From Vibrio diazotrophicus (lineage in GTDB: Bacteria > Pseudomonadota > Gammaproteobacteria > Enterobacterales > Vibrionaceae): a stretch of 64,000 nt of DNA. The stretch covers positions 992,001 through 1,056,000 of the forward strand of contig NZ_CP151842.1 in NCBI RefSeq assembly GCF_038452265.1. Reading direction: 5' to 3'. A model generated the notes under the pieces. It was not told the DNA's origin, searched no databases, and was given only the letters and a program-made list of their open reading frames with translations. Positions 55,112 to 63,914 of this stretch are shown one piece after another. The position numbers were made by a program, and so were the translations under genes. Each line of letters starts with the position of its first letter. Position 1 is the first letter of the stretch.

Positions 55112-55556
55112 CCCAAAATCGATTGATAAGATGGTGGGCATGGGATAAACCTGAAAATGAAATACAAAAAACGGCGGCTCTTTTTTGGGAAGAATTTTAT
55201 GCGGCTAAACGTCATTCTTTCCAATTACCCTTACCTTTAGATCGTCGGTTTAAAAAAAATTCTGCCAACAAGTGATGCAAGAATCTTTTTTGGTGCCGCC
55301 TCTTACCACCATTGCACATTCCATAGGTGCAAGTACCAAAACTGTCACAAGGCTATTCAAAGCAGAAACAGGAATGTCCTATCAGGACTGTAGACAGCTA
55401 AAGGCGATTGAGTTGTTGTCTAGAGAAGAGCAAGTTAGAGATGTTGCCCATTTGCTGGAATTTTCTTTCGACAGTGCTTTCATAGTCTTTTTCAAGAAAC
55501 AAACAGGACAGATACCACTAAGTTTTATGAAGAATCATATAACTCCACTTAAATAA
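55112..55556 (+). pseudogene. AraC-family regulator, broken gene
   Basis: The first part reads LIRWWAWDKPENEIQKTAAL and FWEEFYAAKRHSFQLPLPLD in one frame; at the A-run near 55249-55256 the frame shifts by one base and continues as VMQESFLVPPLTTIAHSIGA through the two helix-turn-helix motifs (STKTVTRLFKAETGMSYQD and DVAHLLEFSFDSAFIVFFKK). Four or five residues are also missing after YQDCRQ. The N-terminal cupin part is lost. The 94-aa ORF at 55272 is only the surviving C-terminal frame. Confidence 0.8.
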
Positions 55557-55706
55557 GCCAATTCCATATACTACCCGTTATGCGCACTGAGCAAGGTTGG
55601 AACTGGCAACTTTCCTTTATGGCAAACCAGTACGAAATTAGCTCTAGTATGGCAAATCCAGATAAACAGAATGTGTATGATTTTTTACTCTAAATGATTT
55701 TGGGGC

Positions 55707-57862
55707 GTGCGACGTGAAGTCGTATGAAGCGCTGTTCACCGCTCAACGAGTGAACCATCTGTATCACCAGATGAACCTAGGAGCCTGAATAAAGTAGCGG
55801 CTCTGACAATGTAACGAAGGTTGGTATTTTCCAATCGGGATTGAAATCGTGAGAGGACGATCCTCCTGATAACCACAAAATCGGGTAAGTGCTAGGTAGT
55901 CAGCATGATGAACATAAGTGAATCCGCGTAAGGTGCGTTAATCGATGAACAGCGGAAGTGGTTAATACGCTGTAGCCAAAAGGCACGAGAGTCGGAAAGA
56001 GATTGCCCCATGCTCTTTCGTGATCGCTGAACTCTCCGCACCATAGCGGGCATCTACACTGACATTGCGCGACATATGGAACACGGTAAGCCTGTATCAC
56101 TCCCTCTGGGAAAGCCTTTGTGGCCGATAGTGATGCAGGTAGAGGATGTTGGAAAAAGCGAAGGCTGCATTGTAACGATGCAGATACAGATTCATATCTG
56201 ATCACGAAAGTGAGCTGACTTCCGACTGGTCTTTCGTTGCAAGATAATTTGAAGAACTTTATTCAGGGAGAAATGCAAAGGATGATTTCAAAAGAGATTA
56301 GTGCCTCTCCTGACAGTGCTCAATGGCAATCCATAAACTGGAAAGCCGTTGAATCCCATGTTTTAAAGCTTCAGATGCGTATTGCAAAGGCAACACGAGA
56401 AGGTAAACACGGCAAAGCGAAAGCGTTGCAGTGGATACTGACTCACTCACGCTCAGCAAAACTTCTTGCTGTTAAGCGGGTATCACAAAATAAAGGCAGT
56501 AAAACGCCTGGAATTGACGGCGTTATCTGGAATACAGATACGCGCCGCATGAAAGCAGTCAACCAATTGAGCAGAAAAGCTTATCAAGCCAAACCGCTCA
56601 AGCGTATCTACATCCCCAAGAAAAACGGCAAGCTCAGACCACTGGGTATCCCCTGCATGGTCGATAGAGCGCAGCAAGCGCTTCATCTTCTTGCTCTGGA
56701 GCCAATATCAGAAACACTTGCCGACCCTAACAGTTATGGATTTAGACCAAACCGTAGCACTGCCGATGCGGTCGCACAGTGCTTCAAGTGTCTGGCATTA
56801 AAGAAATCAGCTCAATGGGTTCTTGAGGGAGACATCAAAGCCTGTTTCGACAAGATCGGGCATCAATGGCTGATGAATAACATTGCCGTAGATAAACGCA
56901 TGTTGGAACAATGGTTAAAGTCTGGTTTTATGGACAAAGGGCTGTTCTACCATACTGACGAGGGCACACCACAAGGTGGGGTCATATCTCCGACCTTGAT
57001 GCTAATGACTCTTGCAGGACTTGAGCAACGCATAAAGTCTACCGCACTCAAAAAGGGTGCCAGAGCCAACTTTATCGGATACGCCGACGATTTCGTCGTC
57101 ACCTGTGCTTCAAAGGAAGTGCTGGAGAACGATATCAAGCCGTTGATTGCTGATTTCTTGGCAGAAAGAGGCTTAACACTCTCCGAAGAGAAAACGCACA
57201 TTACTCATATCAGCCGTGGTTTTGACTTCCTAGGTTTTAATCATAGGAAGTACAAAGGGAAATTGCTCATTAAACCGAGCAAATCCAACACACTATTGTT
57301 CTTGAGCAACTTGCGCGAACTCATCAAGAAGCACGCAACCATCCCTGTTAACGATTTAATCAAGTTGATAAATCCGAAACTCAGGGGCTGGTCGAATTAC
57401 TATCGGCACTGCGTGGCTAAACAGGTATTCGGATATGTAGGTCACAAGCTATTCCATACGTTATGGCATTGGGCTAAAAGGCGTCATCCAACAAAATCCA
57501 GAACTTGGATCGCGCTTAAATACTTCATCAACCGTCAGGGTCAATGGCAATTTCACGGTTGGCAGAAGATCATGGATATGGATTGTCAGTTCAATCTGTT
57601 TCAAATAGCTAAGGTGCCAATAGAGAGACATGTGAAAATCAGGAGTGCCGCTACGCCCTTTGATCCTCAATACCAAGAATACTTGGCTAAGAGAAAATCA
57701 AAGAAGCAATGCCGTAACTCTTGGCATGAGCCTGCTCTCACTGCTTTATAAGTTGCTGGGTGCCAATCGGTGCCTTTGTGAAGGCTTGAGCCTAGTGCGG
57801 TGAAAGTTGCACGCTGGGTTCTTAGAGGGACGACACTTGGTAACAGGTGTCGTCTACTCGAC
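55707..57862 (+). mobile_element. Group II intron with reverse transcriptase
   Basis: The 5' end GTGCGACGTGAAG is the standard group II start; domain V is visible at 57788-57821 (GAGCCTAGTGCGGTGAAAGT, then TGCACGCTGGGTTC), and domain VI with the branch region ends in CTACTCGAC at 57862. Length 2,156 bp. The exon junction joins GATTTTGGGGC to AAAAGTTTGC, neither belonging to a recognisable gene. No terminator hairpin lies directly before it, so it is not a typical class C insertion. Confidence 0.85.
56273..57751 (+). CDS. ltrA: Group II intron reverse transcriptase/maturase
   Basis: About 492 residues. The RT domain has the active site YADDFVV (about residue 270) and the segments LRPLGIP and GTPQGGVISP; the maturase (X) domain is GWSNYYRHCVAKQVFG. 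There is no C-terminal HNH endonuclease domain, so homing would rely on nicks or replication forks. ATG at 56273 or 56282 is the likely start, with GGGAGAA upstream; a TTG at 56237 is also in frame. It is encoded inside the intron. Confidence 0.92.
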   Translation: MQRMISKEISASPDSAQWQSINWKAVESHVLKLQMRIAKATREGKHGKAKALQWILTHSRSAKLLAVKRVSQNKGSKTPGIDGVIWNTDTRRMKAVNQLSRKAYQAKPLKRIYIPKKNGKLRPLGIPCMVDRAQQALHLLALEPISETLADPNSYGFRPNRSTADAVAQCFKCLALKKSAQWVLEGDIKACFDKIGHQWLMNNIAVDKRMLEQWLKSGFMDKGLFYHTDEGTPQGGVISPTLMLMTLAGLEQRIKSTALKKGARANFIGYADDFVVTCASKEVLENDIKPLIADFLAERGLTLSEEKTHITHISRGFDFLGFNHRKYKGKLLIKPSKSNTLLFLSNLRELIKKHATIPVNDLIKLINPKLRGWSNYYRHCVAKQVFGYVGHKLFHTLWHWAKRRHPTKSRTWIALKYFINRQGQWQFHGWQKIMDMDCQFNLFQIAKVPIERHVKIRSAATPFDPQYQEYLAKRKSKKQCRNSWHEPALTAL

Positions 57863-57968
57863 AAAAGTTTGCTAGTATTTTATCCAATGTAGAAAACCAT
57901 GAACTACTTCAAGCATGGGAGCCTTGTTATTAATAAGCTAATGATATTAATTAATTTTTATTCTATTG

Positions 57969-58970
57969 TTACCTAGGCTGCATTCTCATCTTTTGGTAAT
58001 GGTTGCGCTTGACCGAGTACATTCTCTGATCAGCTAAGTCGAGAAGGTGGTCTACTTCCACTCCATCTTGAGGTGTTAGTGAAAACCCAATACTGGCTTT
58101 CAAATTAATCGTATTAGTTTCATACACGACTGTTTTTGTTACTTCAGCTTCCAATCGTTGCACCAAATCTTTAGCATCTTCGCTACTCTTGAGGGGAGAT
58201 ATGATTCCAAACTCATCTCCGCCAATCCTCGCAACGGTATCTAACTCTCGGGTAGCTCTACGCAGACAATTAGCAAACTCTTTTATTGCCACATCACCGA
58301 TTCTGTGACCCAAATTATCGTTAATCACTTTCAGACCATCCAAGTCACAAATAACGATTGCATACGGATGGCTAGATTCCATTTTTGTTAGTAGGGTGCT
58401 TCTAAGTCTATCCATAAAAAACGCTTTGTTTGCTAAACCGGTTAAACTATCTCTTGTTGCTTTTATGAACAAAGCATTGCGGTCATATCGTTCTGACAAA
58501 AACATGAGTGAAGCTATAGTTTCTGCTAATAGACTCAGTATAAAGACTTCTTCATCTCCAAACTTATTAACGGAAGACGACATCACCTTCAATACGCCTA
58601 CTGTTTTGCCAAGATGATTCAATGGCTGTACGAGCATTGAACGCAACCCGATTTTCCTGCATGCCTCTATATCTACACGTGAGTCCGCTTCCGAATCAGA
58701 ACATACTAAAGCCCTGCTAGAATCTATACAGAGACCAGATAAACTTGATGCAGCTTCTAACCTTAAACCTAAGTAGTTAGAGGCAATACCGGAAGCAGCT
58801 CGATAAACCATCTGACCATCATCGGCTAGTTCGATAACAGCACCATCTGCTCTTACAAGCGGCAATGCTCTATCAACTACTCGCTGCATTACAGCACCTA
58901 AATCCAAACCTAACTTAGTCAGTTCGGTCTGCATTTTTATGACCTCTAGTAGCTTTTCATTCGTAGGCAT
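57969..58970 (-). CDS. GAF-GGDEF diguanylate cyclase
   Basis: A soluble 333-aa protein: GAF sensor domain (about 15-155) and GGDEF domain with RIGGDEFG. The RELD five residues before GGDEF is the RxxD inhibition site. It should synthesise c-di-GMP in response to a cytoplasmic signal. GGAAA seven bases before the ATG supports the start. It is the third c-di-GMP gene in the accessory region. Confidence 0.9.
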   Translation of the reverse strand: MPTNEKLLEVIKMQTELTKLGLDLGAVMQRVVDRALPLVRADGAVIELADDGQMVYRAASGIASNYLGLRLEAASSLSGLCIDSSRALVCSDSEADSRVDIEACRKIGLRSMLVQPLNHLGKTVGVLKVMSSSVNKFGDEEVFILSLLAETIASLMFLSERYDRNALFIKATRDSLTGLANKAFFMDRLRSTLLTKMESSHPYAIVICDLDGLKVINDNLGHRIGDVAIKEFANCLRRATRELDTVARIGGDEFGIISPLKSSEDAKDLVQRLEAEVTKTVVYETNTINLKASIGFSLTPQDGVEVDHLLDLADQRMYSVKRNHYQKMRMQPR

Positions 58971-59162
58971 ACAAAATTTCCATGTCTTTAAAAAGAACGC
59001 TGTTTACCACTAACTATAGCTTCTCAATTAATAACCCGTTATTTTTGTCGAGCTGTAAAAATATGAATGAGATGAGATTTATCCTAACTTGATGTATGGA
59101 ATCCACTCTTCCCCTGCCAATCTAAACTTAGCAGGAGGAGATAAATACCCGAGGGTTCCAAC

Positions 59163-60194
59163 ATGCTGACCAACAATGTTATTGCTATCGACTTAGCTAA
59201 AAACGTCCTTCAAATCTGCCATATCAGCGTTCATGGCGAGTTACTTTTTAATCGAGCTTTAAGCCGACAAAAAGCAAAAGAGTTTCTTACTACAACGAAA
59301 CCATCTATCGTTGCGATGGAAGGTTGTTGTGGCTGCCATTATTGGGGACAGTTAGCTGAGAAATGTGGTCATGAGGTCAGAATTATTAATCCCAAGAAAG
59401 TAAAAGGCTACTTAGAAGGCCATAAAACCGACCACAATGATGCTCTTGCCATTGCTAATGCAGCTATACAAATTGGTATAAAATACAGCCGACCTAAAAC
59501 ATTAGAACAACAAGCTATGCACTCTTTGGAAAGCAGTCGACGCTTTTTATCTCGTAGTGTCGTATCACTTGGGCAGCATATCAGAGGAACGATCTTGGGC
59601 TACGGGATAGCAAACCCAAGAGGCGAAAAAGGATTAAAAGCCTCCATTCAATCCGTGTTAGATGGTGAAACTCCAATACCAGCTAATGTGGTTTCTGTTC
59701 TTGCCATGTTGTGGGAACAATACAAACTACTCAAGTCTAAATTAATTGAATTTGAAAAAGAGAAAAATGCCTTAACTCGCCAGATTGAACCATGCCAAAG
59801 ATTAATGGAAATCGAAGGGGTTGGCGAGACAACAGCAGCGATGCTTTACACCACTCTTGGCGATGGCAAGCAGTTCAAAAATGGAAGACAAGCTTCAGCA
59901 TTCGTTGGACTGACACCTAAGCAACATAGCTCGGGCGGAAAAGTGTTTATGATAGGAATTGATAAATGCGGAGGGGTTAAAGAATTACGTTCTTTACTTT
60001 ATCTTGGGGCGATGTCCTACGTTGGCCGACTGCCAGAAACACCTAAAACTCAAAAAGACGCTTGGCTAGCTAAAATCATCAAACGCATTGGGTACAAGAA
60101 AGCCTGTATTGCACTCGCCAATAAAATAGTCCGAACAGCATGGGCAATACTTCGTTACGAAACTAAATATAAGCCAATATTGCTAACCAATTAA
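59163..60194 (+). CDS. IS1111-group transposase
   Basis: A 343-aa DEDD recombinase. The N-terminal RuvC-like domain has VIAIDLAKNVLQ (Asp), VAMEGCCGCHYW (Glu) and the KTDHNDALAIANA block (paired Asp). The C-terminal IS116/IS110/IS902-type domain has EGVGETTAAML and the FVGLTPKQHSSGGK block with the conserved Ser. GGAGGAGATA lies before the ATG at some distance. Full length for the group. Confidence 0.93.
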   Translation: MLTNNVIAIDLAKNVLQICHISVHGELLFNRALSRQKAKEFLTTTKPSIVAMEGCCGCHYWGQLAEKCGHEVRIINPKKVKGYLEGHKTDHNDALAIANAAIQIGIKYSRPKTLEQQAMHSLESSRRFLSRSVVSLGQHIRGTILGYGIANPRGEKGLKASIQSVLDGETPIPANVVSVLAMLWEQYKLLKSKLIEFEKEKNALTRQIEPCQRLMEIEGVGETTAAMLYTTLGDGKQFKNGRQASAFVGLTPKQHSSGGKVFMIGIDKCGGVKELRSLLYLGAMSYVGRLPETPKTQKDAWLAKIIKRIGYKKACIALANKIVRTAWAILRYETKYKPILLTN

Positions 60195-60400
60195 TTAAAC
60201 CAAATTTTACGAAATGATGATGCATAAAAGGTAAGACCAACCTACTGAAAACCTGACCATTCTGTCATGCTTAACAAGCTGTAAACTCGATGAGGACAGT
60301 AGGTGCGCAAACATCAAAGGTTAGAAGGTCGCTCCTTCACAAGAAACCGAATATACGTACGCATCTTAACTCTTTATTTGCCAAATCACTTTGTAAATAC
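60195..60400 (+). ncRNA. Candidate guide (seek/bridge) RNA of the IS1111 element
   Basis: The 206-bp region between the transposase stop and the right inverted repeat has no ORF. CCTACTG (60241-60247) and CAGTAGG (60297-60303) can pair around a 49-base loop. Elements of this group transcribe a structured targeting RNA from this position, so this is the expected place; the fold is not proven. Confidence 0.5.
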
Positions 60401-60412
60401 GTGGATTCCATA

Positions 60413-60701
60413 TACGGAAAGGGGCAAAGGCGTGTTGGCCTAGATCACAAGTTTGCGGAGACCAGCTTCAGCACGTCCTAGGATAAAAGCTACTTCGAGG
60501 TTCAGTTCTTCTATTTGCCTTCGGATAATGTCTAGCTATACAACTGGCTAGAGATCCTCATCGTTCAAATCTAACTAAGTGACAAAGCCCAGCGTATCAC
60601 TTCAAATCAAATCAAAGAAGAAGTTGAAGAATTGAAGAACTATCACTATCATTTTTGCCATTCTTTATAATATTTTCAATTAGTTAGAAGGCGATTAGAG
60701 A
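60413..60701. other. Non-coding stretch after the IS1111 element
   Basis: About 290 bp with no ORF of coding character. It should hold the promoter for the gene at 60702 (AT-rich TTTATAATATTTTC near 60665-60678). Confidence 0.45.
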
Positions 60702-61790
60702 ATGAGAAACGTTGTTAGTGACGATAAAATCAGTGATTTTCGAGACTTAGTTAACTCAAACTCTAGCTTTGTGTATCAAATATACAAAGATAACGGTGGT
60801 AAGAATCTTTTTAACCTCGTTTGCTCTGCTATGGATTGGATCTCTGTCTCTGTTCGCCACTTAGAAAATGCGCCTGAGTTTGACAAGAACATAGATAGTA
60901 GATGTATGCAAGTCTACTCTCTGATCTCTTCAATAGACCTTATTTTCGAGTCAATAAAACAACTCCATCGAGTGTTTATAACTGATAAGAAAGATCCGTT
61001 TTATGGTGAAAAGAAATGTTTCAAAGATCGCCTCTTCGCTAATGAAGATGATAATAATTATTTTAAAACTATCAGGGCGTGTTTCGGTGCTCACCCCGTA
61101 AACCTGAACCAAGAAAACTCAAAGCGTTTCGCAAGTTGGCCATTTCAAAGTCATTTCAACACTGGCGATTTGAGTGTTCATTTGTACAGTCGAGATGTGG
61201 GTAAAGAAGACCTAACGTTAAACCTCAATATCAATGAGCTGCTGGAATTTCTCAGAATTCGATATGAGTATCTTGATGTTATTGCTGATAGGATTGAAAC
61301 GCTGTTTGTTGAATATCAACACAAACTTTCAAAAGAAAAAATTGAGACTAAATCAGATCCTTTAGAACAACTCTATGTTCTTCGTACTGAGTCAGAAAAA
61401 CGATTAGATAACGATTACTATAACGGGGAGATTGACGACCTGATTATGATTTTTGAAGCGGAAGTAACTGACGCTGACCTTGTACCATTGGCTGATAAGT
61501 ATAAAGAATCCCTCCTACCTCTGATTGAAGAGATTAAGACGAATCTTCAAGATATGAACATCGTTGACCTAGCAAACGATAGTGAGCTGAGAATAAGATC
61601 TGAACTTGATAAAGAGTTACGTTATGAACTTGGTAAGTTCTACACTTGGGTTCACGGTGGCAGGTACGATCCGCTACTTGAATACTATTTTGAAAGGTTT
61701 AACGCTTCTACTGACGGTAAGTTTAAGTTCACCAAAACTGATGACATCAAACTTACGTTTCTTAAAGCAAAGCTCATGCTAACTGAATAG
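60702..61790 (+). CDS. Hypothetical protein with possible HEPN motif
   Basis: A 362-aa, helix-rich, acidic protein. Around residue 125-140 the sequence FKTIRACFGAHPVNL has an Arg, five residues and His, which fits the R-x(4-6)-H signature of HEPN ribonucleases found in many toxins and defence proteins. The rest (long helices such as VTDADLVPLADKYKESLLPL) gives no further hint. No antitoxin-like partner is adjacent. A defence or stress role is an inference from this one motif and the location. Confidence 0.65.
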   Translation: MRNVVSDDKISDFRDLVNSNSSFVYQIYKDNGGKNLFNLVCSAMDWISVSVRHLENAPEFDKNIDSRCMQVYSLISSIDLIFESIKQLHRVFITDKKDPFYGEKKCFKDRLFANEDDNNYFKTIRACFGAHPVNLNQENSKRFASWPFQSHFNTGDLSVHLYSRDVGKEDLTLNLNINELLEFLRIRYEYLDVIADRIETLFVEYQHKLSKEKIETKSDPLEQLYVLRTESEKRLDNDYYNGEIDDLIMIFEAEVTDADLVPLADKYKESLLPLIEEIKTNLQDMNIVDLANDSELRIRSELDKELRYELGKFYTWVHGGRYDPLLEYYFERFNASTDGKFKFTKTDDIKLTFLKAKLMLTE

Positions 61791-61893
61791 TGTGAACAAA
61801 TTGGCTCAGCTTTTTTCTTTTGCTGTTCATTACTTTTTGTATATCAAAGTTGCCTCAACATCACTGTTTGAACTTTGGATTGTAACTCATAAA

Positions 61894-61907
61894 GGGACAC
61901 TTCTGAG
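61894..61907. repeat. Short dispersed repeat, GGGACACTTCTGAG
   Basis: Related words lie at 49996-50009 (GGGGCACTTCTGAG) and 50809-50821 (GGACATTTCTGAG), and the 47-bp repeats begin GGGGCACAAATGAG. All are in intergenic spaces of the accessory region. Confidence 0.5.
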
Positions 61908-62038
61908 CCAGAAGAGCCAACCGTGAAGGTTCTGAACAAGAGCGTGCTACAGTTTTTCGCGACGAAATTCCTTTGTTCACGCCTTTTCAGTATCTTTATT
62001 AAATTAGAAAACACCACATTGCAGCTATTATAGGAAGT

Positions 62039-62734
62039 TCAATATACTTTCCTCGATGCTTTTTCATCTAACATTAGAGCCATCCACGTCAAAATACGCG
62101 TTAGATAAGCAACAGCGATTACGATTGAAAAGAAGCCTAAATAGAATCTCAGTTTTGATTCATCAAAATCAAAAAATGAGTAATTTACCTGCATCAATAG
62201 ATAAGTATGAATTTGTCGTTCGATAACCTCATTGAACCCATAAAGTGAAACTAGAATAAAAACAAAGGGAATTAAGCGGTTTGCTAAAAATGCAGAGGGA
62301 TAAATATGCCAAATTTTACTAAAAAAGCCTGCCAGCATTTTCCAATGCATCCCAAGATGTACAGCAATTAAAACTTGCATCCAGTGAACGCTTGTCATGT
62401 GTATCTTTCGAATCAAGTCCGCCGAGTTATGAAAAAAAGCATCAGGAGCAACATATTGAGATAGCATTAGCCCACTGATAGCAGCAAGAACGAATGAAAC
62501 CATCAAAATCCCCGTAGATAACAATCTCAAACGGCGAAATAGATCGTATTCACCTTTGGCGATTCTCTTGAACCAGTGCACATTCAAGACGCAATGCAGA
62601 GCAATGAGGAGAAGCAAAGCCACTCCTAACCATTCATGTAGCGCTTCTCCCCAAAGGTGAAAACCAAACAAAGCTCCAACTAGCATTAGTAAAAATGCAT
62701 CTTGAACAACTTGAAATATGTACTTTCTCTTCAT
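62039..62734 (-). CDS. DUF4405-type membrane protein
   Basis: A 231-aa inner-membrane protein with about five hydrophobic helices. Histidines sit in helices at regular places (HLWGEALHEW, LHCVLNVHWF, KIHMTSVHWM, HLGMHWKM), the pattern of a haem b-binding four-helix core as in DUF4405 and cytochrome b561-like proteins. It may pass electrons across the membrane to the exported flavodoxin encoded just upstream. Its ATG is 12 bases after the flavodoxin stop, so they are co-transcribed. Confidence 0.8.
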   Translation of the reverse strand: MKRKYIFQVVQDAFLLMLVGALFGFHLWGEALHEWLGVALLLLIALHCVLNVHWFKRIAKGEYDLFRRLRLLSTGILMVSFVLAAISGLMLSQYVAPDAFFHNSADLIRKIHMTSVHWMQVLIAVHLGMHWKMLAGFFSKIWHIYPSAFLANRLIPFVFILVSLYGFNEVIERQIHTYLLMQVNYSFFDFDESKLRFYLGFFSIVIAVAYLTRILTWMALMLDEKASRKVY

Positions 62735-62746
62735 TTAGGTATTCTG

Positions 62747-63409
62747 TTATTGCTTAGTGAAAGTATTTAGCCATTGAGATACTTGAGACGGGATCTGCTC
62801 GCTATCAATTCTATTTCTTGATATCGCAAGCCCAGTAGTAACAACATCAGCGTTAGGTTGCAGATTTTGGATGACTTTTATCGAGCCAGAGAATCGGCTT
62901 CCGCCATGAACAGTAAATGGAATGATGGTTTTTCCCGAAAAATTATTCTGTTCAAAGAATGTGTACATGATCATAGGCATCTGATACCACCAGATCGGAT
63001 AACCGACATAAACAGTATCGTACTGCTCTAAATCTGGTAGCGGTGTTTTGATAGCAGGCCGAGTATTGGTTCGTTTTTCTTTCTGGGCAAATTCAAGTAA
63101 TGGATCATGCGTATCAGGATATTCAAACGGTGCTTCAATACGATAGATATCACCACCAGTTTGTTGTTGAATGAGCTGTGCTACATATTGATTAGATCCA
63201 ACAACATTGCCATTTTTTAGCAAAACGCTTGCGCCAGTCGCTGCATCGACGCCATTTAACGCAACGTTTTCTGGTACAGAAAAGTAAGCGATCAGCACTT
63301 TCTTTTCTGCGCTTTGTGCCGTTGAAACAAAAACTGTCATCAATAATATAGTTATTCTAGCTAAGTTATTTTTTAGATGAAATTTTAGTTTATTCAAAAT
63401 AAGCCTCAT
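62747..63409 (-). CDS. Exported flavodoxin-like protein
   Basis: A 220-aa protein with a signal peptide (ARITILLMTVFVSTAQSA) before a flavodoxin fold: KKVLIAYFSVPEN (FMN phosphate loop region), VYVGYPIWWYQMP (isoalloxazine contacts) and PFTVHGGSRFSGS. Most flavodoxins are cytoplasmic, so the export signal is unusual. It lies between the CMD-like and DUF4405 genes on the same strand, suggesting an envelope redox chain. Confidence 0.82.
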   Translation of the reverse strand: MRLILNKLKFHLKNNLARITILLMTVFVSTAQSAEKKVLIAYFSVPENVALNGVDAATGASVLLKNGNVVGSNQYVAQLIQQQTGGDIYRIEAPFEYPDTHDPLLEFAQKEKRTNTRPAIKTPLPDLEQYDTVYVGYPIWWYQMPMIMYTFFEQNNFSGKTIIPFTVHGGSRFSGSIKVIQNLQPNADVVTTGLAISRNRIDSEQIPSQVSQWLNTFTKQ

Positions 63410-63509
63410 TAATATTATCTATAATGGCTTACCTATATTATGTAAGCCATTTATATTAAAAATTACAATTTTTTATTATTGTTTACGACTATTAATCTGT
63501 ATTGATGTT

Positions 63510-63914
63510 TTATTCTGGTTTTAGTTCATTAAATACTTCTCTTGCAACAGGTACTGCTGTAACAGAAGTCGGCCAACCAGAATAAAAAGCAAGATGAGTA
63601 ATAGCTTCCATTATCTGTTCTTGAGTTAAACCATTCTTCAAACCGATTCGAATATGAGAACGCAATTGGTCTGGTCTATTCATCGCCACAAGCGCACTAA
63701 TTGTTACAAGACTTCTATCTCTTGGCGACAGCTCTTTGCGTTCCCATATATCAGCATACAAAACATCGTCAGTAAGCTGCGCTAACTTAGGCGCAATATC
63801 ACCCATTAGAAACTGGGCACGTGTAGGCTGCTCATTAGCAAAACTCATATTGGTTGCTGCACCAACGAACATAACACTAGACAACAATACTGGTTTAAAA
63901 AATTTTAATGTCAT
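63510..63914 (-). CDS. Exported carboxymuconolactone decarboxylase-family protein
   Basis: A 134-aa protein of the CMD/AhpD superfamily: ELSPRDRSLVTISALVAMN, then LRSHIRIGLKNGLTQEQI and the C-terminal AREVF. The cysteine pair of AhpD is absent, so it is not an AhpD-type reductase. A signal peptide (LLSSVMFVGAATNMSFA) predicts export. The ATG at 63914 with GGAGG eight bases upstream is chosen over one five codons earlier. First gene of a three-gene operon. Confidence 0.82.
   Translation of the reverse strand: MTLKFFKPVLLSSVMFVGAATNMSFANEQPTRAQFLMGDIAPKLAQLTDDVLYADIWERKELSPRDRSLVTISALVAMNRPDQLRSHIRIGLKNGLTQEQIMEAITHLAFYSGWPTSVTAVPVAREVFNELKPE

Larger units (their letters stand above)
59095..60412 (+). 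mobile_element. IS110-family element, IS1111 group
   Basis: Bounded near its ends by the perfect 12-bp inverted repeats TATGGAATCCAC (59095-59106) and GTGGATTCCATA (60401-60412). Such subterminal repeats, absent from other IS110 elements, mark the IS1111 group. The true ends lie a few bases outside. The transposase has 206 bp of non-coding sequence downstream, where this group encodes its guide RNA. Confidence 0.85.

Noticed and set aside
55557..55693. A 37-codon ORF starting MRTEQGWNWQ before the group II intron
   Set aside because: It has no ribosome binding site and no recognisable homology; it is more likely part of decayed DNA around the AraC remnant.
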